DNA of 64,000 nt from NCBI GenBank assembly GCA_014529385.2, contig CM043947.1:100859811-100923810 (forward strand), in the 5' to 3' direction. Position 1 is the first letter of the stretch, and the number at the start of each line of letters is the position of its first letter. Below the pieces are notes generated by a model, which saw only the letters and a program-made list of their open reading frames with translations, made no database searches and had not been told where the DNA came from. This DNA is from Adiantum capillus-veneris. Lineage: Eukaryota; Streptophyta; Polypodiopsida; Polypodiales; Pteridaceae. A program made the position numbers and the translations under genes. Shown piece after piece: positions 34,831-46,040 of the stretch.

Positions 34831-36420
34831 GCACATTCTTATGTGTGGTACTTTCACAGTGGTGCTACAAAGCACATTACATCTCATCCTGACTTGTTTA
34901 CCTTTCTCGACAATGTTCCTCATGTGAATAGAGTCACTTCTGCCAACAATGCCTCTTATCAAGTCAAGGGTGTTGGAAAGATTGTGCTAACTGCTGCAAA
35001 TGGTAGTTCTTTCACACTTGTTGATATACTTTATGTACCTGGGATAGAAAAGAACCTTTTGTCTGTATCTGCACTTCCTAGACTTGGTCTTGTTGTCAAA
35101 TTTGTGGATGACAAATGTACACTTCATGATCTTAGTTTTGGTGATGAAATTGTTCCATCTAGAATTTTATGTCGTGGGCTGTATAAACTCACTTTGTATG
35201 ACAAGTGTGCACAGAATTTTGCAAATGCAATTGTGGATTCAAAGACTGTTTCAAATGCAAAACTTTGGCATGCACATTTGGGCATCTGAATTTTGCCAGT
35301 TAGCTGCGTTTGCAAAAATCTGGTATGGTTGCTTCTTTGCCACCTCTTAAAGCACCTGCAAAGCATGTTTGTGAAGGTTGTATTTTGGGTAAGATGCAAC
35401 ATTTAAAGTTTCCAAAGGATGGTTCAATTATTAGGGCTACATACAGGTTGCAGCTTGTGCATAGCGATGTTTGTGGGTCCATATAGACTTTGTCCTTGGG
35501 TAATTACCTGTACTTTGTGAGTTTCATTGATGATTACTATATGCATGTACGGGTGTATCCGCTTAAAGGAAAGTCGAAGTGTCAAGCGATCTCTGGATAT
35601 GTGCTAAAAATGTCTCTATATGTACTATGGGCACCCTCCATTTAGATCGAGGGAGGAAGTATATGTCTCATGAGTTTAATGCATTTGTGGTTAGTCATGG
35701 GATAAACCACCAATGTACAGTACCGTATACACCTCAGCAAAATGGTATTGTTGAAAGGAAAAAGTACGGAGATGGCACGACGTATGGCCAAAAGTAAAGC
35801 TTTGCCACATTCATTTTGGCTTGAGGCTATCATGTTAGCTACTTATGTACTTAATAGGTCTCCTACAAAAGCTTTGCAATCTATGACTCCTTATGAAGTA
35901 ATGGCATGGTAAGAAGCCATCTATTGATCACATGCATGTTTTGGTTGTTTGGCTTATGCTTTGGTGCCACAAACGCAGCGCAAAAAATTGGATGACAAGA
36001 CTCTTAACTGCATTATTGTTGGTTAGAGTACTAAAAGCAAAGGTTACAAGTTGTATCATCCACAAACCAAACGTATCTTGGTTTCACGAGATGTTGTGTT
36101 TGTAGAAGATTATGTTCAGCCTTTGTTATCATGTACTAGAGACAGTAATGTAAGCTCACGCGACATGTACAACAGTTTGTTGCCTCTTTTCAGTGGTGAA
36201 AATGTGAATGTAAACTTGAGAGGAAAATGTACATCCTATGGGGCTAGAGGAATGCCAAAATGCATGGTGGATACTTTGTGTAACAATAAATTGGATGAAC
36301 CTTTGTCTAGTCGTACTCATTCAGGTTCTCGCCATGCATCTTATGCATCATATTGTTATTCTTTGGTTGTTTCCAATTTATGTAATGTTAAGGAAACTTT
36401 GTTTTTTCTTTAAGCACAAA
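34831..36420 (+). pseudogene. Copia protease and integrase
   Basis: Protease at 34855: WYFHSGATKHITSH, with His replacing the catalytic Asp of DSGA. GAG-pre-integrase (LWHAHLG, then VCEGCILGKM), integrase core with LVHSDVCGSI (Asp 1), FIDDYYMHVRVYPLKGK and TPQQNGIVERK (Glu), then KSKGYKLYHPQTKR and LVSRDVVF. Several stops and frameshifts; the second catalytic Asp region is degraded. Confidence 0.8.
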
Positions 36421-37660
36421 ATTCAAAAAATTGGTTGGTCGCCATGCAATCAGAATATGGTGCACTTATAAAAGATGAAACGTGGACTTTACAAGTTGAA
36501 CGTAAGCCGGATGGTGAGATTGATCGCTATAAGACTCGACTTGTTGCAAAAGGTTATGCACAGTAGAAAGGCATAGATTATGAAGACCATTGGTACGAAG
36601 TGGGTTTACAGGTTGAAACGTAAGCCGGATGGTGAGATTGATCGCTATAAGGCTCGACTTGTTGCAAAAGGCTATGCACAGTAGAAAGGCATAGATTATG
36701 AAGAGACATTTGCTGATCACTGGTTCGAATGAGGTACATATGGTTGAATTTAAGGCTGATTTGAATGCTACTTTCAAGATGAAATATTTGGGATTGTTGC
36801 ATCATTACTTGGGCATACAGCTTAAGCAGTGTGATGGTGGTATTGCCTTGTGTCAAACAAGTTGCATAGAGACATTGCTATGTAAGTTTGGACTTGAGGA
36901 TTGCAAGCCTATTGCCACTCCCATGGAAAGATTTGAAATTGACTCATCATAATGCTGGTGATCTTGCCGATGTCACTCTTCACCAAACTGCTATTGGATG
37001 TATTATTTATGTGTGCAATTCACAAGGCCAGATATTTAGTTTGCAGTCTCACAGGTCAACAGATTTATGCATAGCCTAAGGTCTAAGCATTGGCAAGATA
37101 CCAAGTGGATCTTTTGCTACTTGAGTGGAACTTAACATCTTGGGTTGTTTTATCCCAAGGGGAGATCATTGCCGTCAGATTTACATGCTTCTTCGGACTC
37201 AGATTAGGCTAGTTATTTTGACACACGAGTGTCCACAAGTGGAATCTGTTTCATGCTCGCAATTCATGCATATCATGGTTGAATAAGAAGCAACCTATTG
37301 TGGCCACTTCGAGTTGTGAGGCTGAGTACAGGGAAGTCTTCACAGCTATGATTGAGTGTGTATGGCTTAGACGCCTTATGAGATTGATTTGGGTGTTGGA
37401 CAGGACACTACCAACATCATTTACACTGACAATCAAAGCGCATTGGCAGTTGTGAGAAACCCAGTTTTTCATGCTTGCACAAAGCACATTGAGGTACATT
37501 ACTACTATGTCATGAAGAGACTCTTAGTAGGAGAGATCAACTTCACTTATGTGCCAACACAGAACAACCTCGCAGATCTTTTCACAAAGGCATTGTCTCG
37601 TGAGAAGTTGGAAGCTTTCCGCAAAGATCATGTCATCGGGGCATGGCACTTCCCTATATG
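36421..37660 (+). pseudogene. Copia RT/RNase H, with most of RT deleted and a tandem duplication
   Basis: RT starts with KPDGEIDRYKTRLVAKGYAQ, and this segment is tandemly duplicated (about 36498 and 36614, 116-117 bp apart). The palm with YVDD is deleted: sequence jumps to NATFKMKYLGLLHHYLGIQL at 36757. RNase H motifs survive in pieces (SCEAEYR-like, TDNQSALAVV, TKHIEVHYYYV, ADLFTKAL). Confidence 0.8.
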
Positions 37661-38038
37661 TGCCAGCTCTTGTTCGCTACATCACTCCCAAGGGGGATTT
37701 GTTACCATATACATGTGGTAGTGGTGTGTGTAAACACACTTAGGATCGCTAGGGCATTGTTTCGCTCAGTGGGATGATTTTTCCCCATGCATTGTATATA
37801 GGTCCATCACTCTAGGGCTATCTTTTCCATTGCATACTAAGTAATACTACTCTTTGTTGTGTGCCTTGAGCTTCCTTTGTCTTCTCCAGGGTGTGTGTTT
37901 CCCTGGAACCCTATTTCCAACAGTATTGGTAGTACCACCTTTTGCACTTTTCACTTGTTCATTTTATAAAAGGTGGGTACAAGTTAAATTTTTATAAGCA
38001 CACCCAAGATTTTGTCAAGGTATATAGTTTTAGATTCT

Positions 38039-38494
38039 AGGGAAAATTACCAAAATACCCCTCTAATTTGAGGAAATTCCCAAAATACCCCTCAAATTTC
38101 AAAAATTCCCAAAATACCCTTGTATCTATTTTGGTTGGATTGTTCAAGATTATCTAATCTTCATTCGTTTTTGACAATTGAGACCCATTTTTGAGTGCTC
38201 AGCATGTAATTTGTCACCAGTTACCATCGCAAAGAAGGCAACTATATCTAAAAATAATGAAGCAATTCATCTCCAAAGCCTACGTAACCAACTCAAATTG
38301 TAGTTTTAGCATCTTGTAGGATAGACAATCACTCTTCTTGTGAAGACCTACAAAAAAAATTATTTTTTGAGAAATTTACTCACAACAAGGGGTATTTTGG
38401 AAATTTTGAAGGGCATTTTAGGAATTTATGACAAAATATCGGGGGTATTTTGGAAATTTCCTTAAATTAGAGGGGTATTTTGGTAATTTTCCCT
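38039..38494. mobile_element. MITE copy 1
   Basis: 456 bp with a near-perfect terminal inverted repeat of about 31 bp: left end AGGGAAAATTACCAAAAT, right end its reverse complement. Sub-repeats of the form CCCAAAATACCCCTCAAAT occur inside both ends. No coding capacity. The short flanks do not show a clear target-site duplication. Confidence 0.8.
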
Positions 38495-38553
38495 TAAATC
38501 TATGACCTTGTTATACATCATTGTATTGCCTTTTGAAAGTAGAATCTGATTCG

Positions 38554-39046
38554 AGGGAAAATTACCAAAATACCCCTCTAATTTATGGAAATTCCCAATA
38601 TACCCCTCAAATTTCAAAAATTCCCAAAATACCCTTGTATCTATTTTTGTTGGATCTTCAAGATTTTCTAATCTTTATTCTTGTTTGACAATTGAGACCA
38701 GTTTTTGAGTGCTTAGCATGTAATTTTTTGCAAATTACCTCCCAAAAAAAAGACAATTATGTCTAAAATAATGAAGGAATTCGTCTCCAAAGCCTACATA
38801 ACCACTTCAAAATTTAGTTTTAGCATCCTGTATGGTAGACAATCACCTTCTTATGAAAAGCTACAAGTTTTTTTGTTTTTCAAGAAATTTACTCTCACAA
38901 CCAGAGGTATTTTGGGAATTTTGGAAAATTTGAAGGGCATTTTGGGAATTTATGACAAATTATGGGGGTACTTTGGGAATTTTTGAAATTTGAGGGGTAT
39001 TTTGGGAATTTCCACAAATTAGAGGGGTATTTTGGTAATTTTCCCT
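38554..39046. mobile_element. MITE copy 2, same orientation
   Basis: 493 bp, same terminal repeats and same interior landmarks as copy 1 (GACAATTGAGACC, TTTTTGAGTGCT, TCTCCAAAGCCTAC), diverged by roughly a fifth by eye. It starts 59 bp after the first copy ends. Confidence 0.8.
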
Positions 39047-40960
39047 AGATTTTAAACTTCAAAACAATTTTCTAGGTTTCTTTTAAATTTCCTTGAATCC
39101 CAAATGAATGTTTATGTTAGGAGATCTGAGAGAATCTTTTTGAAAACCAACAAATAGTCTTGGCCATTCATTGCATAATTATGGACATTTATGGAAGCAC
39201 ACCTTTGTGGTGAAAATGGGGGTTGTAAAGTGCCACAAAAGGATTGTCCAAGACATTACTTTTTGATACCACCAATACATGCGTTGACCCTAACTTCTTC
39301 AACAACAATTACATGTGTAATACGAAGTGACCGGTTGCCCTTTTTGCACAAGTGATTCTATCTATTTTTAGTAGTACACAAGTGTTTTTTAAAAAGAAAA
39401 AGGTGAAGTTCCATGTTGTGCAAGCCAAGTAACAATAAGTTTGGGCTTGAAGATTTTCATCAACGTTAAGTCATGAAGAAGATACATTTAAACTAAAAGC
39501 ACTGTTTTCATTCAAACACATATAATACTATTGGAATAAAATGTTTCCCACTCTTAAATTATGTGGCTTGAAAGTTTCATCAATATCATGATTATATCGA
39601 TTTCACTTGCGATTGTTTTTACCTTGATAGCTTATTCGACACTATGGGATGTAATCTCTTTTCCACCACGTGTCCAAATTTTTCAAACCTTGGACTTTAA
39701 ATGTGGGCATGTAGCTTCACTTTTCAAACACCCTGCAAAGTAGCAACTGAAGTATGAGAGTACAAAATGCTAAAATTGTAACCATGTAATTTGAGCCAGC
39801 TTTGCAAACAAGTAAAGTTATCGATTGGAATTAGAGAACAATGACCATTTTGCACGGCACAACTACCCCCATTTGTGTCTTCTCTTATGTACTCAAAACA
39901 GCTTACATCTTGCCATATGGGGAAGCACACAGTAAATCCCATTCAAAGGAAGTGAACGCATTATATATCAATAATCCACCATAGTTAAATTGGTGTGAGA
40001 ACTAGTGAGCAAACTCATTGATGCTGCATATTTGTGTTGCGAGTCGCAAGATTGAATAAATTCCTTGAATTTATCGTTCAAGACATTAAATTTGATTTAC
40101 ACATGTTTTGGTCATCCAATACATCATACTGATTGCTTTTACTTCGACTGCTTGACTTCTGTATGTCACAAGAAATTTGACTTATTTAATTCAAATTTTA
40201 CATGCCATGAAAGTGTGACCATTGTATTTTGTTTCAAGTGTCTCTAATAAGAAAACACGCTTTTAACCTACACATGTTAAGCATATAAGGTCACACAGAT
40301 GCACACATACATGTTTAAGCGTATAAGTGTATTTTATGATTCAAAGTTGACGTTTTGTAACATAAACCTTTATCCTCTTATGTATCTTATTTAACATCTC
40401 TATCCACCTCATAGCTCTCCCCATTATTTGACAAGGACTTTGCTATTAGTACAACCCTTGGAAACATCGACTATATTAGCATGACTACATGCAACACGAC
40501 CAACAACAAGACGGTGGTGTTCGAGAGAAGCCACTCAGGAAGTGATGGTTTACAAAGGAAGAGTTGGGTTTCAACCTTTAGAAAAGGCTACATGTTGGCT
40601 AGGATATAAGGACTTCCAATAATCAGCCACAGTGAGCAGAGGACTACTAAAAGCTTCTATAACAACTCCTTCAACAGCTAAAATCTGGAATTCCCATAGC
40701 AGGTAGAAGGGGCAATCAGACATACTCTGAATGTAGCCTTGTCTTAGTGTGGAAATGGGTTCACAATGATGCACGCCCACAACCTTAAATAATTACTCTT
40801 TGCACATCATGTTGCTCAAATTTACATTTTTGAGGCATGGAGGAAATAAAGGACCATACATCATTCATAGAGAGAACAAGAGAATTTGTCAAAGGAAGAT
40901 GTAGAACTTGAGCAATATGGTTTCTAATTGAAGATCCCAAACTGAATAAGCAATGTCCTT
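39047..40960. other. No gene seen; sequence downstream of the ABHD17-like exon
   Basis: AT-rich DNA with short open frames only. A 69-residue minus-strand frame at 40571-40780 (CEPISTLRQGYIQSMSDCPF) is not recognised. The sequence next to 40960 is probably the 3' untranslated part of the hydrolase gene on the minus strand. Confidence 0.5.
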
Positions 40961-41296
40961 TCAACTTTTCCTATCTGTGCTCTTCCTGGATTGCTCTAAG
41001 CGGTCTGCACTTTTTCTAGAAAGATCGTGCCTGTCTGTGCTCTTCCTCGACTGCTCCATGCGGTCAACACTCTTCCGTGAATGTTCAGCACGATCCGTAC
41101 TCTTTCTTGACCCGTTCCGATTCAAAGGGTTTTTCTCTAATGAAGAGACAAATTTTCGAAGATGTCTGATGTATTCAGGATAAAGCTCCAAATTGCAATG
41201 ACCCCCACCTTTCAACCAAAGTGGTTCATACTTTTCTTTGCACAGCTCCCACAGCCGCTTTCCATGAGAGCAATCAACAACCTCGTCAGATGTTCC
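40961..41296 (-). CDS. ABHD17-like serine hydrolase, last exon
   Basis: ABHD17 proteins are alpha/beta hydrolases that remove palmitate from membrane proteins in animals; plants have several homologues. This minus-strand exon follows a good acceptor (pyrimidine tract, GTGAACAG) and reads [20 protein letters not shown], with the catalytic Asp, then [20 protein letters not shown], with the catalytic His, and 112 codons to TGA at 40961. The C-terminal tail is five repeats of SRKSxDR at 10-residue spacing, a form also seen in plant family members. The frame is clean. The nucleophile-Ser exons would lie upstream, at higher coordinates, but none is found to 64000, so the next intron exceeds 22 kb or the gene is broken. 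Confidence 0.85.
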   Translation of the reverse strand, partial: GTSDEVVDCSHGKRLWELCKEKYEPLWLKGGGHCNLELYPEYIRHLRKFVSSLEKNPLNRNGSRKSTDRAEHSRKSVDRMEQSRKSTDRHDLSRKSADRLEQSRKSTDRKS

Positions 41297-42267
41297 CTGT
41301 TCACGTCACAAGAAAAAAAAAATTGAAAGAAGTCATGCATAAGATGGCGCATCAAGCAATTTCAAATGCTTTCTAAAACAATTAAAAAGTCTATTATTTC
41401 CTATCATATTGTCTGGAAGTGATCTTGAGCTCTGCCCCAACTTAGCTATGCATATCAGCATAGACAGTGCTCAAACATTTGATGGCATTGGCTTCTGAAA
41501 TCATGAAATGCATATACTTAGATGAATTTAGGACAGCCCAGATTCACCCTTAAAAGAAAGAAAAGTGCAAGGTATAGACCTATGGCAATCACCCACAAGA
41601 CAATATAACCATCAGCTCCATCATAACTAAACACCACAACATCGCCACTAAAGTCGTCAGTGCCCAATATTGGGTGAAGAGCTAGGTACTAACATATGCT
41701 CCCAAACACAACACACACACATGAGCACATCAATACAAAGTCAGCGTATGAGTTTCCATCATGACTCTGGAGATCAAGGGCAGTCAGCCATAATGAAGCT
41801 AGCACTAACAGAAGCATTAAAACGGAAAAATTAGCACAAAAGTGAGGTAGTTGATAGGGCATACGCACCACAAAAGATAGAAAGAATTAGCACAATATCA
41901 ACTGGTCGCGACTCAGACAAGAACTTCAAAAAATGTAACTAGAAGAATCCACGATAAGCCCAGATTCACCCTTCAAGGAAAATGCAAAGTATAGAGCCAT
42001 CATTAATTGCCCATGAATTCAAACATTGGTTTACGCTAATACCATATGCAACAGCGGAGCTCATTGAAGTGTAGCACAGGCCAGTAATTAACAGACAAAA
42101 CAACACTTAAAACTCTTAATTAAGCCCCCGGCTACCTCCACAATGCACTTGTAGAACAGGTTCGGTAACACACCATGTTGCAAGTACAAAGATGTAAACC
42201 AGACTCGCAATCCTTTGTTGTCGTCCTTGCATTGATGAATGTAACTAGCATTATTGATGGTTCCTTT

Positions 42268-42299
<32 letters not shown>

Positions 42300-42362
42300 C
42301 ACCGACGGGGTCCCAACCAAGCCTCTCACTCCCCTCCCCCCCCCCCCCCCCCCAAACACACA
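41297..42362. other. Probable intron sequence of the ABHD17-like gene, with repeats
   Basis: No exon recognised. It contains the dispersed repeat described at 41519-41826, a partial copy of its start at about 41946-42010, a (GA)n tract at 42273-42299 and a C-run at about 42337-42354, where the next gypsy element begins. Confidence 0.5.
41519..41826. repeat. Dispersed repeat, copy 1
   Basis: About 308 bp beginning TAGATGAAT and including CAATATAACCATCAGCTCC, GTCGTCAGTGCCCAATA, ACTAACATATGCTCCC and GGAGATCAAGGGCAG. A second copy lies at 59459-59781 in the same orientation. No coding motif; class unknown. Confidence 0.8.
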
Positions 42363-42762
42363 GTCTATAAGTTTCTGGAAATCTCTCGAAAGTTGAAGAA
42401 GAATCCAAAAGGTTCTAGAAGATTCTAACCTCCTCAAGAAGAACCTAGAAAGTTCTAACCTCCTCAAGTAACCTCCTCAAGCGCTAGTATAAATAGGGGT
42501 CTCGGGCCACAAGCCCCTCAGTCTTGCCAACACCAGTTGTGAGGCTCCTATGAGGAAATCCCTCTAGTTCTCATGTTCAAGTCTTGTCCTTGCAATCAAG
42601 CCTCGTCTTGTACTCAAGTCATGTAATCCAAGTCTTGTATCTAGCTCTCTTAATAAAGTATTAAGTCTTGTAATCAAGATTAAGCTTATCATCAAGTCCA
42701 AGTTCTTGTACATTGTGAGCGCCTCCTCTTGCTCTCTTCTAGCTCTATACGCGCTCATAACA
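42363..42762 (+). repeat. 5' LTR of the heat-shock-element gypsy, truncated at its start
   Basis: Matches 54266-54695 but lacks roughly the first 280 bp, including most of the decamer array. TATAAATA at 42488 and AATAAA at 42652 are conserved. It ends CTCATAACA, followed by GTTTGGCAAGACC, where TGGCAAGACC is the likely primer site. Confidence 0.85.
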
Positions 42763-42802
42763 GTTTGGCAAGACCACCATCTCTTAATCTTCTCAAGCCA
42801 TC

Positions 42803-43175
42803 ATGGAGCTGCCGATGGAAGGTGTCATCAACGCATTGCAAAGCATCCAAGCTCAGTTACAAGAACTTCGCGAGAGTAACGCTCAACTTCAAGCAGGGCA
42901 ACCCCTAATCTTGGAACCGGTGTTGCAAGAACTTCAACGTCAAATTCAAGAGCTTCAAGAGACAAGCATACATCAAGCACAAGCTACAAGATCTAACTAT
43001 TCTCAACAACATAAGGAGCCGAAGGTCAGCATGCCTGAAGAATTTGATGGGACTAGATCGAAGTTTAGAGGTTTTCTCCAACAAGTGCGTCTCTTCATTC
43101 GAATGCAACGAGAGCGTTATCCAGATGATGCCTCTCAAGTAGGCCTTATTGGGACCCTCCTCTCTGGTACGGCTC
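42803..43175 (+). pseudogene. Gag, first half
   Basis: ATG at 42803. A predicted coiled, Gln-rich N terminus (ALQSIQAQLQELRESNAQL) precedes the capsid domain: EEFDGTRSKFRGFLQQVRLF, then ASQVGLIGTLLSGTAL. The frame is interrupted at 43175 by the insertion and resumes at 53368. The capsid blocks resemble Ty3 gag proteins of fungi more than the usual plant ones. Confidence 0.85.
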
Positions 43176-44463
43176 TGTAAGGTGCAGCGGAAGAGAATGT
43201 TGAGCTTTGCTCAAGATGAGTGCTCCGAACTGTGCTCAAGGTTCCTTTTACTTATGGAATTCCGTTCTTTAATGAGAGAGTGCAATGGACACAAACAAAG
43301 TGGTGAACACTGTGAATGAAGGTGCTGAGACTAAGAGATAGAGAGAGAAGAATACGACACTAGAATGTTGTCAAAACCCTCCTCCGAAGGCCCCACTCTC
43401 TATGGCAAGAGCGATCTACTTATCATTACACAAATCTCTACCATGCTTGGACTTGCCGACAATGTCGACGACATAGTTGACACGTACGGTCACGTACGAC
43501 GGGTACACGTACGAAGACGTGCGGTACTAATCGAACTAAAAAAAATTAGACGTACGGTGACGTAACGTATGATGCAAAAAAAATCATGCGTCTTACACAT
43601 GATAGATCATATGAGTCATGACATAGACCTTAGTACTTAGTACTAAATACTTGTAACTGAAGTCTTACAAGTTAGAACATGAAAGATATGTCCATGGACA
43701 TTGGAAACGGCAATGTCCGAAGAAAGAAGAATCATAATCTCCAAAGTGGTGGCGGCCATAGTAGATCCGCTACCCGAGCCTCGTCGCACATAGGTCATGG
43801 TTGTTTGAGCCAATGCAACCATTGGGCTCTTGGTCAAATGCAATCGAGATGCAAAACAATCCCACACCAAAAATCGCCCCCGCGAAAAAAAAAAAAAAAA
43901 AAAAGAGTCATGTACGGAACGTACGAGTCGTACGGTATGGTACGGAACGTCCCGTACATCGAACGTGGACAACCCTGGTCGACGACAATGAGATGGGCTG
44001 AAATCTGAAAATGCCAAGGGCTGAAATCTGCAAATCTTTAGCTGCTGAATTCTGACTCTATGACAGTGACGATGTCGATGGCGACGATGCGACGAGGCGC
44101 GCTGAAAACGCAGATGCTGAAATCTGCGTTTTCCGGGCTGAATCTGCAAACTTCACGGAAACTGACCGTGCGGCGAGGATCTGCTGCGGGAAGGTGAGAT
44201 CTGCGAGGTTCGGGACTTGTTCTGCGATGTCTTAAGTGCTGAAAACTGAAAACGCTGGTGCTTGTGTTGGTTCCGCCGCACTAGATCTGCAAAACGCTGA
44301 AATGCTTGGCAGATGCAAAAACGCTAGGGCAGAAAATCTCACTTGCGGTGAAAATCCACTAACGCTAGGGCTGATCTGCTGTCGTTGTGCAAATCTGCTA
44401 GCGCTAGGAGTCTTCTGCTTCTTGTTGTTGCCAAGTTGTTGCCAATGCAAAAACGTTGGCTGA

Positions 44464-45942
44464 TGTCACGAGGACGTGGCATTTATTAACCATGTCACAG
44501 AGATGTGGCAACGGCTAACCTTGGTTGTTGGTTTCTTTCCAATGGGGTTTATTTTATTTGTTTTGAGACCCTCTTTTTGAAGTAGCAAACGGTCGGACAT
44601 TGTATGGCCAATGTGAACGGTAGATTCACCCGCAGACGGGAAGTGGTCGGCACTGGAATTCGTATGGTAAGAGGATGTCTAGGCTCAGAGCAAGATCATA
44701 TAGGTCCCCCCCGTCGCACTTAGCAAGTTGGTGGATACTAGGAAGTGAACTCAATTAAGGCGTAAAGTCAAGGTGGGACTACCAACAAAAAGTATCCGAC
44801 AGTTGGGCCACATTGCACTTTTGGATGCGGTCCCAATGAGGATAGATGGTCAGAAGACCAGTGGGAGCCCAACGGAAGCATCTCCTAAAATTTAGGGAAC
44901 TGCTATTTTGGGCCGTGAAATGTGTTCGCGTCATTACCTCCGGTATGACTAGGGGAACATTTTATAACTCTGCCGCGAAGTCAACTGACGCGTCGGTTGG
45001 GATATTTTTAAGCGGCAAACCCGAAACGGGAAAATGCTTGAAAATGCGCCAAGTGTCGAAATTTTATGCAATTTCCTCTTGCAGAAAAATGGGCGCTGAT
45101 TTTTAAGTTGGGAGAGGCCTCATTTCAGTTTTTGTCACAGGTTAAGAGCTATGGAATGCTTCCTTTCCCTCTCATGTACAGTGTGGTGCTAGGAGTGATG
45201 CCCTGCACACTACACACTGCTCTCTCTCTCCCCTACGTGTTGTTATGTGATGCCCCACAAGAGGGCTACTCATTTGACTGATGTACAGTTGTGTGGGTTC
45301 ATGCTTTTGTGCTGAGGCAAGAGCCTCCTTGAGCAGGAACAGGGGTAGCTAACTGCTGCTCCAAAGCAGGCACTGGTGAGGGTCATAACCTCACCGTACA
45401 GGTGTAAAATCAGCGCTGTGTATGCGCTGTAATTTCACTGTTTTTCAGCCATACGGACGCCAGGACCATTGGGAATCGTGCCCCACTGGCAAAGGACAGT
45501 TAGGGGACTGTTTGGGGCTGAAAACAAGGCAAAAATCAGTAAATACAGCGTGCTGAATTTACTGTTTTTGGACAGGAATCAGAGGGTATACGCCAGTGCA
45601 AGTGAGTTCTAGCAGGGGAATTGGTTTCGCGCAAGTTTTGGGGCTGTTATGCTGCCGAAATTTGGCCAAAGCAAATGGTATCTAGGTGGATACACGTGAA
45701 GGATTCCCAGGACCTTACCTTGTAATTTACCCTCCTAAAGAATAAAGAAATACTGAAAGGGGCGCCAATTTTGGGGCCTACAGGTTGTCGGTGTTTGCTC
45801 GGGGCATTCTAGCTCCGAGCCGTGTGTGTATTCAAGTGTTAATCCCCGTCGCAGGTTCTCTTTGCAAAGTGCTCTGTGTGTGTGTCTAAAGTAAAGAATT
45901 TCGGGTGAAAGCCAACACCTACCGCCCTACGGGCCGGTTTCA
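44464..45942 (+). repeat. 5' LTR of the chromovirus
   Basis: 1479 bp, TGTCACGAGG...CGGTTTCA, aligned along its whole length with 51417-52895. AATAAA occurs near 45742. No long array of regulatory motifs was noticed. Confidence 0.97.
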
Positions 45943-45959
45943 TGGTTCCATTGCCGGGA
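45943..45959 (+). promoter_or_regulatory. Primer binding site of the chromovirus
   Basis: TGGTTCCATTGCCGGGA follows the LTR without a gap. The related element has TGGTTCCATCGACGGGA at 61841. It is not the initiator-Met type; the tRNA was not identified. Confidence 0.8.
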
Positions 45960-46040
45960 TATCAATCACTTTTTCCTCAAAGAGTGAGCTTGGATTGTTC
46001 AAGGTAAAGACACACAGTGCAAGAACACGGGGATTACACT

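Larger units (their letters stand above)
33334..37922 (+). mobile_element. Ty1/copia retrotransposon, internally rearranged, both LTRs present
   Basis: LTRs of 234 bp (33334-33567) and 223 bp (37700-37922) share GTGGTAGTG, TCTAGGGCTA and CCCTATTTCCAACA. The primer site TGGTATCAGAGC (33570-33581) and polypurine tract AAGGGGGAT are in place. The 5-bp flanks (CAATA, GTATT) do not match, so recombination or decay at one end is likely. A truncated sibling is at 11266-12365. Confidence 0.88.

Noticed and set aside
38494-38554. One large inverted repeat spanning both MITEs
   Set aside because: The outermost ends are complementary, but each MITE has its own complete terminal repeats and the interiors are in direct, not inverted, orientation.
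42088-42408. 106-residue minus-strand frame as an upstream hydrolase exon
   Set aside because: It runs through a C-run and (GA)n tract and has no alpha/beta-hydrolase motif such as the GxSxG nucleophile elbow.
43643-44149. 168-residue minus-strand frame with His/Arg-rich start
   Set aside because: It crosses an A-run inside the probable solo LTR; the composition reflects low-complexity DNA.
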